Positions 16,822 to 25,627 of a DNA stretch of 64,000 bases are shown piece by piece (the first letter of the stretch is position 1; each line of letters opens with the position of its first letter). The stretch comes from JBFWIW01 sp050253535 (lineage in GTDB: Bacteria; Bacillota; Clostridia; Oscillospirales; Oscillospiraceae): positions 1-64,000 of the forward strand of contig JBFWIW010000004.1 in NCBI GenBank assembly GCA_050253535.1, read 5' to 3'. The notes beneath the pieces are model-generated. The model made no database searches. It was not told the DNA's origin and was given only the letters and a program-made list of their open reading frames with translations. The translations under genes and the position numbers were made by a program.

Positions 16822-18430
16822 ACGATGTGAAATCAGCCGTTATCGAAATTGAAAAAGCCTTTGAAGCATCGCGCTGTCCCACGGGATTTTTAGAGCGATA
16901 CGATCAGTTGGAATGTCTGGCGGCAAGCCATGGAACAGAGACCTTTCTGGTCAAACAAAAGGACGGCGAGAAGCTCTTTGTAGCGAAATGCTACGACAAG
17001 AGCCTTTATTCCGTCGTCCATGAAAGCAACATATTAAAAGGGCTGAACCATAATGGCTTGCCTGTCTTTTCAGATGAATTCCAAAACGACTCCACAGTCT
17101 GTATCGTGCGCGAATATGTCGAAGGAAAGCCTTTAAATCAATACATAGCTGAGAAACACCCGTCGAATCAGGAAATCATCGGTATAGCTGCCGCGCTTTG
17201 CGACATTCTTATCTATCTCCATTCACAGCAGCCGCCTGTGATCCACAGGGATATAAAGCCGCATAATGTGATCATAAAGGATGACGGGCAGGTCGTACTC
17301 ATCGATTTCGACATAGCCAGAGTATATAACAGCACGTCGGAGGCTGATACACAGTTTTTCGGCACAAGGGAATACGCGCCGCCTGAGCAGTACGGCTTTT
17401 CTCAGACCGACTCACGCACCGACATTTATTCCTTTGGTATCCTGTTGCGCTACATGCTGACGGGAAGTGAGCGTAAGGACTCCACCGTCCACATATATAA
17501 GCCCTTGGCGCGTATTATCAAAAAGTGCACCGCCTTTGCCCCTAAGGAACGCTTTTCGAGCGCCGAGGCGGTGAAAAAGGCAGTGCTCGCGGCGAATCCG
17601 AAAGCACAGAGAAAGCGCAGGACGCTGATCGCTCNNNNNNNNNNNNNNNNNNNNNNNNNNNNNNNNNNNNNNNNNNNNNNNNNNNNNNNNNNNNNNNNNN
17701 NNNNNNNNNNNNNNNNNNNNNNNNNNNNNNNNNNGCGCGTATTATCAAAAAGTGCACCGCCTTTGCCCCTAAGGAACGCTTTTCGAGCGCCGAGGCGGTG
17801 AAAAAGGCAGTGCTCGCGGCGAATCCGAAAGCACAGAGAAAGCGCAGGACGCTGATCGCTCTTTGTTCGATCGTTGTGATTGCCCTGTGCGTGTTCGGCG
17901 GGGTCAAATGGTATCAGTACGCGACCTTTGACCCTTTCACCGAGGGCTCTATCCCCGCTGTCATGACGGATGCGGAAAGGGTGTCCGACGCCGTGTCCTA
18001 TATGAAAGAAAAGTATGGTACGGATCTATTCAACGATACGGAAAGCTATGCGGACATCGGATTTGTGAAAACAATCCTAACCGACGTATATGGATATGAC
18101 AGCGACTACGCCCATGCGATGCCGTCGGAAGAGGGCCCGCCGCATGAGAGCAAAAATAACTTTCTTCCCTGGGGAATGGGCGACGAACAGTATGTCGCCA
18201 GGGACGTCATGGTCTATGTGGCGGTGAAAATCTATTGGGTGGAAAAGGTTTCGGACTACTCAAGCCTCAAGGATGACAACGGATACTATCCCGGTGTTAG
18301 GGTTGCGGTCGCCTTTGCGGAGGAAACAGGAATACTCACCGGCGTGGGACGTCCGGAGGATATCACCAAGGGCGAGGCGGCAATCCTGCTCGCGAACGCC
18401 GACAGGGTTTTTGAAGCGACAGAGGAATAA
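16818..18430 (+). CDS. Membrane Ser/Thr protein kinase with extracytoplasmic SLH-like domain (split by assembly gap)
   Basis: The two coding pieces either side of the gap (16818-17634 and 17862-18430) are one gene: the 127 bases before the gap are repeated exactly after it, and removing one copy plus the Ns restores one frame of 461 residues. Kinase landmarks: VAK (Lys57), HRDIKPHN (from 144), DFD at 163-165 in place of the usual DFG, and FGTREYAPPEQ. A basic stretch (AQRKRRT) leads into a membrane helix at ~273-292. The outside part of ~165 residues ends in an S-layer-homology-like segment (AVAFAEETGILTGVG, ITKGEAAILLANA). There are no PASTA repeats, so it may sense something other than muropeptides. 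ATG 16818 is preferred over GTG 16806, which overlaps its own Shine-Dalgarno site. Confidence 0.8.
17508..17634. repeat. 127-base direct duplication flanking the gap, left copy
   Basis: Identical to 17735-17861. It ends exactly where the Ns begin, as expected when two contigs with overlapping ends are scaffolded without being merged. Confidence 0.95.
17635..17734. other. Assembly gap (100 N), probably spurious
   Basis: A standard 100-N placeholder between two identical 127-base flanks. The flanking contigs overlap, so there is probably no missing sequence. Confidence 0.95.
17735..17861. repeat. 127-base direct duplication flanking the gap, right copy
   Basis: Identical to 17508-17634 and beginning exactly after the last N; see the kinase entry. 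Confidence 0.95.
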
Positions 18431-18443
18431 AGAAAATTATTTT

Positions 18444-18476
18444 AAAAGGTGGGCTGCCAGCCCACCTTTTTTCTTT
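18444..18476 (+). terminator. Intrinsic terminator after the kinase gene
   Basis: AAAGGTGGGCT and AGCCCACCTTT pair around a 3-base loop, followed by TTTCTTTT. Confidence 0.9.
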
Positions 18477-18538
18477 TGCCTTTTTGTAGAATGAAGATGT
18501 CATTGACAAACTGACAATTTTAAATATGGGAGATCGAA

Positions 18539-19753
18539 ATGATGAAGAAAACAGTAAAACACATATTTGCCCTCATGCTGACTTTGTCCCTTGCCTTCGC
18601 AATGCTGTTACCGGCTTATGCGGCAAGCGGGGCCGAGGCGGAAACGCAGGCTTTGGCTCTGAAACAGCTCGGACTGTTTAAGGGTGTCTCCGACTCGGAC
18701 TTTGCCCTCGATCGGGCTCCGACACGCACGGAAGCGCTGATTATGCTGATCCGCGCGATGGGTAAAGAATCGGAGGCCCTGAGCGGGACCTGGTCGCACC
18801 CCTTTACCGATGTGGCATCGTGGGCGGACAAGTATATTGGATATGCCTATGAAAAAGGTCTGACTAAAGGCGTGTCCGCCACAGAGCTTGGGACCGGAGA
18901 CGCGAACGCGGATATGTATCTGACGTTCATGCTCCGTGCGCTTGGCTACGACGATTCGGCTGGCGACTTCACATGGGATGCGCCGGAAACACTCGCGGCG
19001 TCTGTCGGTGTTCTGCCGGACGGTGTGGATGCGGCAAGCTTTACGCGCGCAGATGTGGCCCTCGTCTCTTGGGCGGCCCTTGAAGCCAAGCTTAAGGACG
19101 GAAGTCAGACCCTGGCTGAGATGCTGATGGATATGAATGCGTTTGGTTCAAACGAATATGAGTCCGTAAAGCTTTTCGTACAGAACGGCGGCGGAACTAT
19201 CGTTTCCACATTTGCCGAGCTTCAGGCCGCCGTGGCGGACGGGGATGTCACAGTGATTCAGATCGGTTCCGATATGGACATATCCGGCGAACTGTTTATC
19301 GATCGTGAGGACGGCCCGGAAACGCTGATTTATATAAAAGCGGGCGTTACGCTCACAGTCGGCGGAGAGTTTTCTACCGTCGGATGCTTCGTGACAAACG
19401 ACGGCAAGATTGTTGTAAACGGCACTTTTAGCCGGGGACTCGGCGGCTTGAGGAATAATGGTTCCGTGACGGTAAAAAGCGGCGGAACATTGGAATCCGG
19501 CATGTCGGACACCTACAACCGCGGAACCATAACGGTAGACAATGGAGGCAGCCTGCCCATAGACCGGGGTACACAGTTCCATAACTATGGCAGTATCGTG
19601 AACAACGGCTATATTTCTGTCGATAACGGCGGAAGCCTCTTTAACGATACCGGTAAAATTGAAAACAACGGAACCATTGACCTTTCTTCATATTTTTCCG
19701 GAAATATTGCGGCTATCGCGGGTACCGGGACGGTCAACGATAATCGTCAGTAA
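18539..19753 (+). CDS. Secreted S-layer-homology protein
   Basis: 404 residues with a classic signal peptide (cleavage near AYAAS, residue ~30). Residues ~35-210 contain SLH-type modules (LKQLGLFKGVSD, LDRAPTRTEALIMLIRAMG, HPFTDVASWADKYIGYAYEK), which bind cell-wall polymers. The C-terminal half is built of short beta-repeats rich in NNG and NGG (for example GSIVNNGYISVDNGG), suggesting a beta-helix. ATG 18539 is followed directly by a second ATG at 18542; GGGAG lies 7 bases upstream of the first. It stands between two terminators, but sits beside a kinase whose outer domain also ends in an SLH-like segment. Confidence 0.8.
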   Translation: MMKKTVKHIFALMLTLSLAFAMLLPAYAASGAEAETQALALKQLGLFKGVSDSDFALDRAPTRTEALIMLIRAMGKESEALSGTWSHPFTDVASWADKYIGYAYEKGLTKGVSATELGTGDANADMYLTFMLRALGYDDSAGDFTWDAPETLAASVGVLPDGVDAASFTRADVALVSWAALEAKLKDGSQTLAEMLMDMNAFGSNEYESVKLFVQNGGGTIVSTFAELQAAVADGDVTVIQIGSDMDISGELFIDREDGPETLIYIKAGVTLTVGGEFSTVGCFVTNDGKIVVNGTFSRGLGGLRNNGSVTVKSGGTLESGMSDTYNRGTITVDNGGSLPIDRGTQFHNYGSIVNNGYISVDNGGSLFNDTGKIENNGTIDLSSYFSGNIAAIAGTGTVNDNRQ

Positions 19754-19797
19754 TATTGTTTCCATTATTCCGTAGTCGAGCACGGGCTCATTGTAGG

Positions 19798-19841
19798 GAC
19801 GCGCCCGCCGTCTTGGCTGAGAACGGCAGGCGCGTCTTTTA
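19798..19841 (+). terminator. Intrinsic terminator after the SLH protein
   Basis: GACGCGCCCGCCGT and ACGGCAGGCGCGTC pair with one mismatch, followed by TTTTATTTA. Confidence 0.85.
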
Positions 19842-19925
19842 TTTAACATTGGAAATCGGTATCAACAATTATTGGAATTAAGGTTGAAGAACGCCCTGAT
19901 CTGGGCAGATCGGAGGAGTTTTTAT

Positions 19926-20330
19926 ATGAATGAGAAAAATGAAGTCAGGCAAATTAATTGGATTGCGGTCCTTGCCGGACTCATAGTTATCGCGTCCGCT
20001 TTTATGCCCTACTATACGGAGGGACTTGGAAGAATCGGAGGCCGATACACTAAGACACTCATTGAAATCGGCAGCGGCTACCTTCTTATCGTATTTGCCG
20101 CGCTTGCAGTTCTGTTTGCCTTAATCAAAAAGAAAACGCCGCTCATTGCTTTTTCAATCTTGGCGTTTATCCTGGAAGGAATTATGTTCTTTATTACCCT
20201 GAGCGAGATTCCATACAGCACCGGTTTTGTTTTCAACTATGGATTTTACATATCCGTCGCCGGAGCTATACTGCTCTTATGCACACAGCCGATATTCGGC
20301 CGTTTTCGGAGACGCGGGGGCAAACAATGA
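19926..20330 (+). CDS. Four-helix membrane protein, unknown function
   Basis: 134 residues with about four membrane helices (near 11-27, 50-66, 71-89, 102-118) and a basic C-terminus (RFRRRGGKQ). The ATG at 19926 follows GGAGGAG; an upstream in-frame ATG at 19872 lacks a good site. It resembles in layout the frameshifted membrane gene at 21968-22405, so the two may be paralogues. The next gene starts 24 bases on, indicating an operon. No family recognised. Confidence 0.65.
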   Translation: MNEKNEVRQINWIAVLAGLIVIASAFMPYYTEGLGRIGGRYTKTLIEIGSGYLLIVFAALAVLFALIKKKTPLIAFSILAFILEGIMFFITLSEIPYSTGFVFNYGFYISVAGAILLLCTQPIFGRFRRRGGKQ

Positions 20331-20354
20331 TCAGCCGGGAAAGGAGCGCTGCCT

Positions 20355-21911
20355 ATGACGAAATCCGCGGAAAACCTGAAGGCGGTGCTTGAATACTACG
20401 GCATCGCGCAGAGGGAGCTTTCACTGGCGCTCGGCATCGACCCGTCCCTCGTCAGCCGCTGGCTTACCGGGGCACGCAAGCTGCGGGCGGCAAGCCAGCA
20501 GATAGAGGAGATCGCCGATTTCATCCTTACCCGAAGCAGACGCGTCAAGGATATGGAGTGGCTGAAGGAACAATTTCAGACGGCGGGGCTGCCCACTGAA
20601 CTGTCCACCGTTTACCGCTTAAAGCAGAACCTGATTCTGTGGCTTGCTGACGACGGTGAGAATCTGCGTCGAAATCTTGGCGGCTCTCCGGCGGGCGCGG
20701 CAAAAGCACCCGCGACGAAAAAGGCGCGGGCCGCCGAACACGCGGAGGGCGGCGATACAATTGTCGGCCTTCTGGATATCGCGCTGGCGCTTAAGCCGAT
20801 CCTGAACGAATTGCCGCCGAACAGCGAGGCCGATTTGTTTTTGTCCACCGACCAGATTGCCTCGGCAGCGAGTGAGGACATCGCTGCGCTTCTGATGCAC
20901 ACGATGGAAAAAACCGGCCTGAAAATCCGCCTTGTCGTCTGCGTCTCGGGCAACACGCGGGCGATGTCGACGCTCATCAATACCTATATGGTTGCGCTGA
21001 TATCGGGGCATATTCAGCTGTCCGTAGTACACGGCATGACGCAGACCGTGACCAATCAGATGCACTTGATTATTCCCGGTGTAGCGGTGATGCTGGTAAC
21101 CGAGACGCCGGGCACGGTCGCGCCGCCGATGGCGGTGATTATCCGTGAGAGCGTCTTTCTGTCGGAGGTCATGCAAAGCTTTGAACAAACAGCGCGCTAT
21201 GCCCATCCGGTTTTGGACGTCTACGGCGACGATTATTCAAGGAATATCCTTGAAATCCTCTACCGGGAGTTCTGCACCCCCGGTTCGCTCGACGTGGTCA
21301 AGGACAATTTAAACCCCATGTATATGACGGAGGCAGCCTACGATCGCATGCTGCTTCGGCAGGGTCACAGGGATGCCGAGTACGCCTGGAGAAGCGCGGA
21401 ATTTGTCCGCTTCAAATCGGGCCTGAATGAGACGCTGAAAGGCGGGTCGGTGTTCCGGGAGATTCTCCCGCTTCCCCGGCTCAATCAGAGCGTTCAAGAC
21501 GGCTATTGTCGGATGCCGGGGCTGTATTTTATGACGAAAGGATTCGTCCAGCTGGACGCACGGGGCTGTTTAGATATTTTAAACGGCTATATCAGTTATC
21601 TTGAAACGGTTCCAAACTTCCACCTGCTGATCCTCGACGACATTAGCGTACTCCAAAAGGACGCCTGTTGGCAGTTAAAGCAGAACCACCATCTTGCCAT
21701 CAACCACTGGAGCGGACCTGGGCCCGTCATGATTTATTCCGACCAACTGATCTTACTTCGGGAATTTCAGACAAATTTCGATGCGCTTTGGGCGCGGGGA
21801 CTCGGCGGCATCGGCAGCCGCGCGGGCGTCATCGCCGTGTTACGGGACGTGGCGGAGCGTCTGACAAAACGGCATCTGCTTCCGACGTCGGAAACGAACG
21901 GTACCGTTTAA
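20355..21911 (+). CDS. Large HTH transcriptional regulator of unknown effector
   Basis: 518 residues. Residues ~5-55 form an XRE-type helix-turn-helix (YYGIAQRELSLALGIDPSLV, then SRWLTGARK). The other ~460 residues have no motif I recognise; they are soluble, with Rossmann-like strands (IRLVVCVSGN, IIPGVAVMLVTETPG, HLLILDDISVLQ), and an Ala/Lys-rich linker near 115-130. GGAAAGGAG precedes the ATG. Neighbouring genes encode small membrane proteins and a lipoprotein, so it may control this envelope-related set. Confidence 0.6.
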   Translation: MTKSAENLKAVLEYYGIAQRELSLALGIDPSLVSRWLTGARKLRAASQQIEEIADFILTRSRRVKDMEWLKEQFQTAGLPTELSTVYRLKQNLILWLADDGENLRRNLGGSPAGAAKAPATKKARAAEHAEGGDTIVGLLDIALALKPILNELPPNSEADLFLSTDQIASAASEDIAALLMHTMEKTGLKIRLVVCVSGNTRAMSTLINTYMVALISGHIQLSVVHGMTQTVTNQMHLIIPGVAVMLVTETPGTVAPPMAVIIRESVFLSEVMQSFEQTARYAHPVLDVYGDDYSRNILEILYREFCTPGSLDVVKDNLNPMYMTEAAYDRMLLRQGHRDAEYAWRSAEFVRFKSGLNETLKGGSVFREILPLPRLNQSVQDGYCRMPGLYFMTKGFVQLDARGCLDILNGYISYLETVPNFHLLILDDISVLQKDACWQLKQNHHLAINHWSGPGPVMIYSDQLILLREFQTNFDALWARGLGGIGSRAGVIAVLRDVAERLTKRHLLPTSETNGTV

Positions 21912-21967
21912 GGCAGATCCCCAATTTACCACGAATATTACCTAAATCATTTAAAGGGCGTGTCCTT

Positions 21968-22405
21968 GTGAGTAACAGATCGAAAACGGGCATATTTGAG
22001 GGATTTTTCGTGAAATTGCGCTAAGCGCGCTAATGGCCTTCCTGCTGTCGTTGGTAGGGTTATTCCTGCCAATCAGCTTCGAGTGGGACAATTACAGTAA
22101 CTATGTCATCAATTGGTTTATCGCCGCGTTAAACTGTGAGCATGAACCGATTATTTTGATGATATTGATGATTCTGGCGCTGTTCGCAGCCGTCGTTGCC
22201 GTCCTGATGCGTAAGCCGCTGATTGCATTCGTTAACGGTATTTTGTTTGTGGTCCTGTTCGTTGCGCTTTTTTTGCTTGTACCGGATACCGATCGTTATG
22301 TCTAGGCGGGGATGTCATCAAACAAATTGCCATTCGCTCCGGTGCGTTTTTTGCGCCGTCGTTTCGCTAATCACGTTTCTGAGCGGTAGAAAGAAAAAGG
22401 AGTAA
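21968..22405 (+). pseudogene. Membrane protein gene broken by apparent frameshifts
   Basis: The only sizeable intact piece is an ORF of 90 codons at 22033-22305 (starts MAFLLSLVGLFLP). Reading frames on either side extend it sensibly: GTG 21968 gives SNRSKTGIFEGFF before a T5 run at 22004-22008; after the stop at 22303 another frame gives GGDVIKQIAIRSGAFFA, and after a T6 run a third gives VVSLITFLSGRKKKE ending at 22405. All three shifts go the same way, each as if one base were missing. Joined, the product would have ~146 residues and four helices, like the protein at 19926-20330. Either a decayed gene or homopolymer sequencing errors. Confidence 0.5.
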
Positions 22406-22411
22406 TAAAAC

Positions 22412-22675
22412 ATGTTTGTATGGATCGGAAAAAAAGGTTTTATGCGCGGACCTGCCTGGTTTCTGTTTTTCGTTGGATGTATTGCAGTCGTCTTCTCGGA
22501 TATTATGCTGATCGCCGGGCAGTTTGAGCCGGAGGATATACCTCTGTTTATCATCGTATCGGTGCTGTCCGTTCTTTACCTCATCGCCTATATAATAGCG
22601 CCGAAAAACCTAAAGCCGCTTTGGGAGCAAAAAAGAGCGAAGCGTATTGAAAAACGGATATCAAAGAGGAAATAA
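22412..22675 (+). CDS. Two-helix membrane protein, unknown function
   Basis: 87 residues with two or three membrane helices (about 14-34 and 44-63) and a strongly basic C-terminus (KRAKRIEKRISKRK). AAAGGAG precedes the ATG. It sits among other small membrane proteins in the same direction. No family recognised. Confidence 0.6.
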   Translation: MFVWIGKKGFMRGPAWFLFFVGCIAVVFSDIMLIAGQFEPEDIPLFIIVSVLSVLYLIAYIIAPKNLKPLWEQKRAKRIEKRISKRK

Positions 22676-22742
22676 CGGGCGTGTCCGGGGACGGACGCCG
22701 CTTTACTTAGAGGGGGTCCCCGGCCCGGAAAGGAATATCGCT

Positions 22743-23582
22743 ATGAGTAAATTCGGCATACTATTTTTTTTCGCATTTCTCTGCGCGAGTCTGTGCGCCT
22801 GCTCTCAAACGAATACCGGATTGCAATCTTCCTCATCCCCGGACGGCACGGCGGCATCAGCGGTGAGTGAGACGGCATCCGTCTATGGAGAACAGGCTGA
22901 GCCGTCTGATGCGCCCTCGCAGACCGGGGAAACGGAAGATATCATCGCCTTTCCCTTTGAGGATGAAGAAGGGCGTACCCGATACCGCCTCGTTTTTAAC
23001 GGAACAGAGGTTGAAACGGAAAACTATCCGTTTACGCTGCCCGAAGAGCCGTGCGGAGGCTACTATCCCATGGCGGATGTTCTTCACTGCCTCGGTGTCG
23101 AGTGTCTGACAAATGAGGATCATAGTGCGCTTGCGACCGTCGTGAACGGCAATCTCGTCCGGGTGTTTGCAGGTTCTCCGGAGCTTTATTGGGGTAAACA
23201 GACGTTCTCTGCCGTGGATACCAGCGTCGTACCGGTTGTCATCAATGGGGCCCTTTACGTCCCGAGCTTTCTGCTCATGCAGCTTTCGGGAAACAGTTTT
23301 GTGGATTTCAGCGCCGACCATACGGCTGCGACGCTGGATACAGATATCGTCGTGGACACGGCAACGTCCGGACTTGTGGGTGTTGACGAGGACGCGCTCA
23401 AACAAGACGGTTCAAGTCAGGTTTCGACCGGCGATGCGCACCGCTGCCCAGACTGTGGCGGAGTCGGGGGCTGCAATGAACAGTATTTCGATCAGGTTAT
23501 GGTCAATGGACGGTGGCAGCAAATATCCAAGAGCCGTTGGAGAAGCTGCCCTGTCTGCAGCGGCAGGGGCAGTGTGGGCTGA
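22743..23582 (+). CDS. Lipoprotein with copper-amine-oxidase-N-like domain and DnaJ-like cysteine motifs
   Basis: 279 residues. The signal peptide ends in the lipobox SLCAC, so the mature protein is lipid-anchored outside the cell. A Ser/Thr-rich linker (to ~70) leads to a region resembling the Cu-amine-oxidase N-terminal 'stalk' domain seen in many Clostridial envelope proteins (GGYYPMADVLHCLGVE, VVINGALYVPSFLLM). The last ~45 residues hold two zinc-finger-like motifs, CPDCGGVGGC and CPVCSGRG, as in the DnaJ/Hsp40 CxxCxGxG repeats, which are unusual outside the cytoplasm. ATG 22743 is preferred over an upstream in-frame ATG at 22647 inside the previous gene; GGAAAGGA lies upstream. Confidence 0.65.
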   Translation: MSKFGILFFFAFLCASLCACSQTNTGLQSSSSPDGTAASAVSETASVYGEQAEPSDAPSQTGETEDIIAFPFEDEEGRTRYRLVFNGTEVETENYPFTLPEEPCGGYYPMADVLHCLGVECLTNEDHSALATVVNGNLVRVFAGSPELYWGKQTFSAVDTSVVPVVINGALYVPSFLLMQLSGNSFVDFSADHTAATLDTDIVVDTATSGLVGVDEDALKQDGSSQVSTGDAHRCPDCGGVGGCNEQYFDQVMVNGRWQQISKSRWRSCPVCSGRGSVG

Positions 23583-23672
23583 CAGGATACGCAGTCCCAA
23601 AAAAAGAAAAGGGGGATGCATGATGGATATTATCAAAGAGCTGCGTCAAATCGTACCGCGAAACTGGGGGTA

Positions 23673-23691
23673 TCGCGGCTTAAAAAGCCGC
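23673..23691 (-). terminator. Hairpin after nadE
   Basis: GCGGCTT and AAGCCGC pair around a short A-rich loop, about 25 bases beyond the nadE stop. It lacks a good T-run, so its efficiency is doubtful. Confidence 0.4.
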
Positions 23692-23716
23692 ATATCCAGG
23701 GGACATTGGATGCCCG

Positions 23717-25627
23717 CTAGAGTATATCCAGTTCATCCTGCCAGAGCGCGGCGGAGGCGTCGCTCGGCATACGCCAGTCGCCTCTCGGCGAGAGGGTCAC
23801 GGTGCCGACTTTCGGGCCGTCGGGCAGGCAGGAGCGCTTGAACTGCTGAGCGAAAAAGCGCCTGTAGAAGACTTTCAGCCAACAAAGAATGGTCTCATGC
23901 TCATAGATCCCGGCAAAAGCGTATTCGGCGAGGCGCAGGATCTTGGAAGGGGAGAAGCCCCAGCGTACGATGTAATATAGGAAAAAATCGTGGAGTTCAT
24001 AAGGGCCCACCAGTTCCTCGGTTTTCTGGGATATCTCGCCTTTATCAGGCGGGAGAAGCTCTGGGCTTACCGGCGTATCAAGAATGTCCAGAAGAACATC
24101 ACTCAAATGTTTATCGCCCGCTGTATCCGCGGCGTATCTGACAATATGCCGAACAAGCGTTTTCGGAACAGAGGCGTTGACTCCGTACATTGACATATGG
24201 TCGCCGTTATAAGTGGCCCAACCGAGCGCGAGCTCGGACATGTCTCCGGTTCCGATGACGAGTCCTCCGGTTTGGTTGGCAATGTCCATGAGTACCTGCG
24301 TCCGCTCTCTCGCCTGTGTATTTTCAAAGGTGACGCTGTGACTGTTGATATCGTGGCCGATATCCTCGAAGTGCTGTTTGACCGCGGCTGTTATGTCGAT
24401 AGTGCGGAGAGTCACCCCAAGGCTCTCACACAGACACTCGGCGTTCGAGCGGGTGCGTTTGGTCGTGCCGAAACACGGCATTGTGACCGCGACGACGTCT
24501 GTGCGCGGCCTTCCCAGCATGTCCATCGCGCGGACTGTCACAAGCAGGGCGAGACAGGAGTCCAGACCTCCGGAAATGCCGACGACAGCGGTCTTTGCGC
24601 GGGTATGGGCCAGCCTTTTTTTAAGGCCCATGGACTGTATCGAGAGAATCGCTTCGCAGCGCTCCTCACGTTCCGAGAGGTTGTCGGGTACAAACGGCTG
24701 CATTGGAATGACCCGGCTGAGAGATGCCGGAAGAAGTTCCATGTCGAATCCGATTACATCATACTGCGAATCGTCCCGTTCGGGGAAGGTGGTGATGCGC
24801 CGCCGGTCCTGTGCAAGGCGGCCCACGTCTATTTCACTCATGATCATCCCGTTTTCAAAGAACCTGTCCTCCGCGAGGAGAGCGCCGTTTTCCGCAATAA
24901 GGTTGTGGCCGGCAAAGACCATATCGGTCGTCGATTCGCCCTCTCCGGCGTCGGCATAGATGTAACCGCACACAAGGCGGGCCGACTGGGAGATGACCAG
25001 AGCGCGGCGGTAATCACTTTTGCTTATCGTCTCGTCACTGGCGGAGAGGTTCGCTATGACTGTTGCGCCTGCGATGGCGTGACATGTTGAAGGGGGAAGA
25101 GGGGCCCAGAGATCCTCGCAAATTTCAATGGCGAGGCAGAATTCCGGCAGCGTCCTGTCGGCAAAAATGAGCTTCTGCCCAAACGGATAATCGCGGCCCC
25201 CTATGGATATGGTGCCGTTTTTTTCCGGGGCGGGGGAGAAATGCCTTTTCTCGTAGAACTCGTTGTAGTTCGGCAGAAAGGTCTTCGGCACAACGCCCAA
25301 AAGCTCACCGTCCAGAATAACAACCGCTGTATTATAGAGCTTGCCCTTCCTCACGAGAGGCGCGCCCACAACAGTCAGTATTTTCAGCCCACGGCTGGCT
25401 TCGATAACTCTTAAAAGCGCCTTAACGGCGCCCGTAAGCAGAGTTTCCTGAAGAAAAAGCTCGCCGCAGGTATATCCGGTTATGCAAAGCTCCGGCAGAA
25501 TCAAAAGGCGCACGCCCTTATTGGACGCAGATATCATAAGGTCGATGATACGCGAGGAATTATATTCGCAATCGGCTACTCTGATATCAGGTGTTGCCGC
25601 GGCGGTCTTTATATAGCCATGCTGCAT
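23717..25627 (-). CDS. nadE: Glutamine-dependent NAD(+) synthase
   Basis: 636 residues, the two-domain form. The N-terminal nitrilase-fold glutaminase (~1-270) has the Glu in LPELCITGYTC, the Lys in PKTFLPNYNEFYEKR and the catalytic Cys in AIEICEDLW. The C-terminal ATP-pyrophosphatase has the P-loop GISGGLDSCLALL and TGDMSELALGWATYNGDH. It converts nicotinate adenine dinucleotide to NAD using glutamine as the ammonia source, the last step of NAD synthesis. The ATG follows GGGAGG on the minus strand. It is a single gene convergent with the lipoprotein. Confidence 0.95.
   Translation of the reverse strand: MQHGYIKTAAATPDIRVADCEYNSSRIIDLMISASNKGVRLLILPELCITGYTCGELFLQETLLTGAVKALLRVIEASRGLKILTVVGAPLVRKGKLYNTAVVILDGELLGVVPKTFLPNYNEFYEKRHFSPAPEKNGTISIGGRDYPFGQKLIFADRTLPEFCLAIEICEDLWAPLPPSTCHAIAGATVIANLSASDETISKSDYRRALVISQSARLVCGYIYADAGEGESTTDMVFAGHNLIAENGALLAEDRFFENGMIMSEIDVGRLAQDRRRITTFPERDDSQYDVIGFDMELLPASLSRVIPMQPFVPDNLSEREERCEAILSIQSMGLKKRLAHTRAKTAVVGISGGLDSCLALLVTVRAMDMLGRPRTDVVAVTMPCFGTTKRTRSNAECLCESLGVTLRTIDITAAVKQHFEDIGHDINSHSVTFENTQARERTQVLMDIANQTGGLVIGTGDMSELALGWATYNGDHMSMYGVNASVPKTLVRHIVRYAADTAGDKHLSDVLLDILDTPVSPELLPPDKGEISQKTEELVGPYELHDFFLYYIVRWGFSPSKILRLAEYAFAGIYEHETILCWLKVFYRRFFAQQFKRSCLPDGPKVGTVTLSPRGDWRMPSDASAALWQDELDIL

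Noticed and set aside
17635..17734. Possible insertion or lost sequence inside the kinase gene
   Set aside because: The identical 127-base flanks and restored frame show an unmerged contig overlap.
23620..23841. 73-codon plus-strand ORF after the lipoprotein, with a good ribosome site
   Set aside because: Only the first ~30 codons look protein-like; the rest is Arg-rich antisense of the nadE 3' end. It may be a remnant, but support is too weak to list as a gene.
24197..25090. 297-codon plus-strand ORF
   Set aside because: Antisense to nadE, which has clear family motifs throughout.
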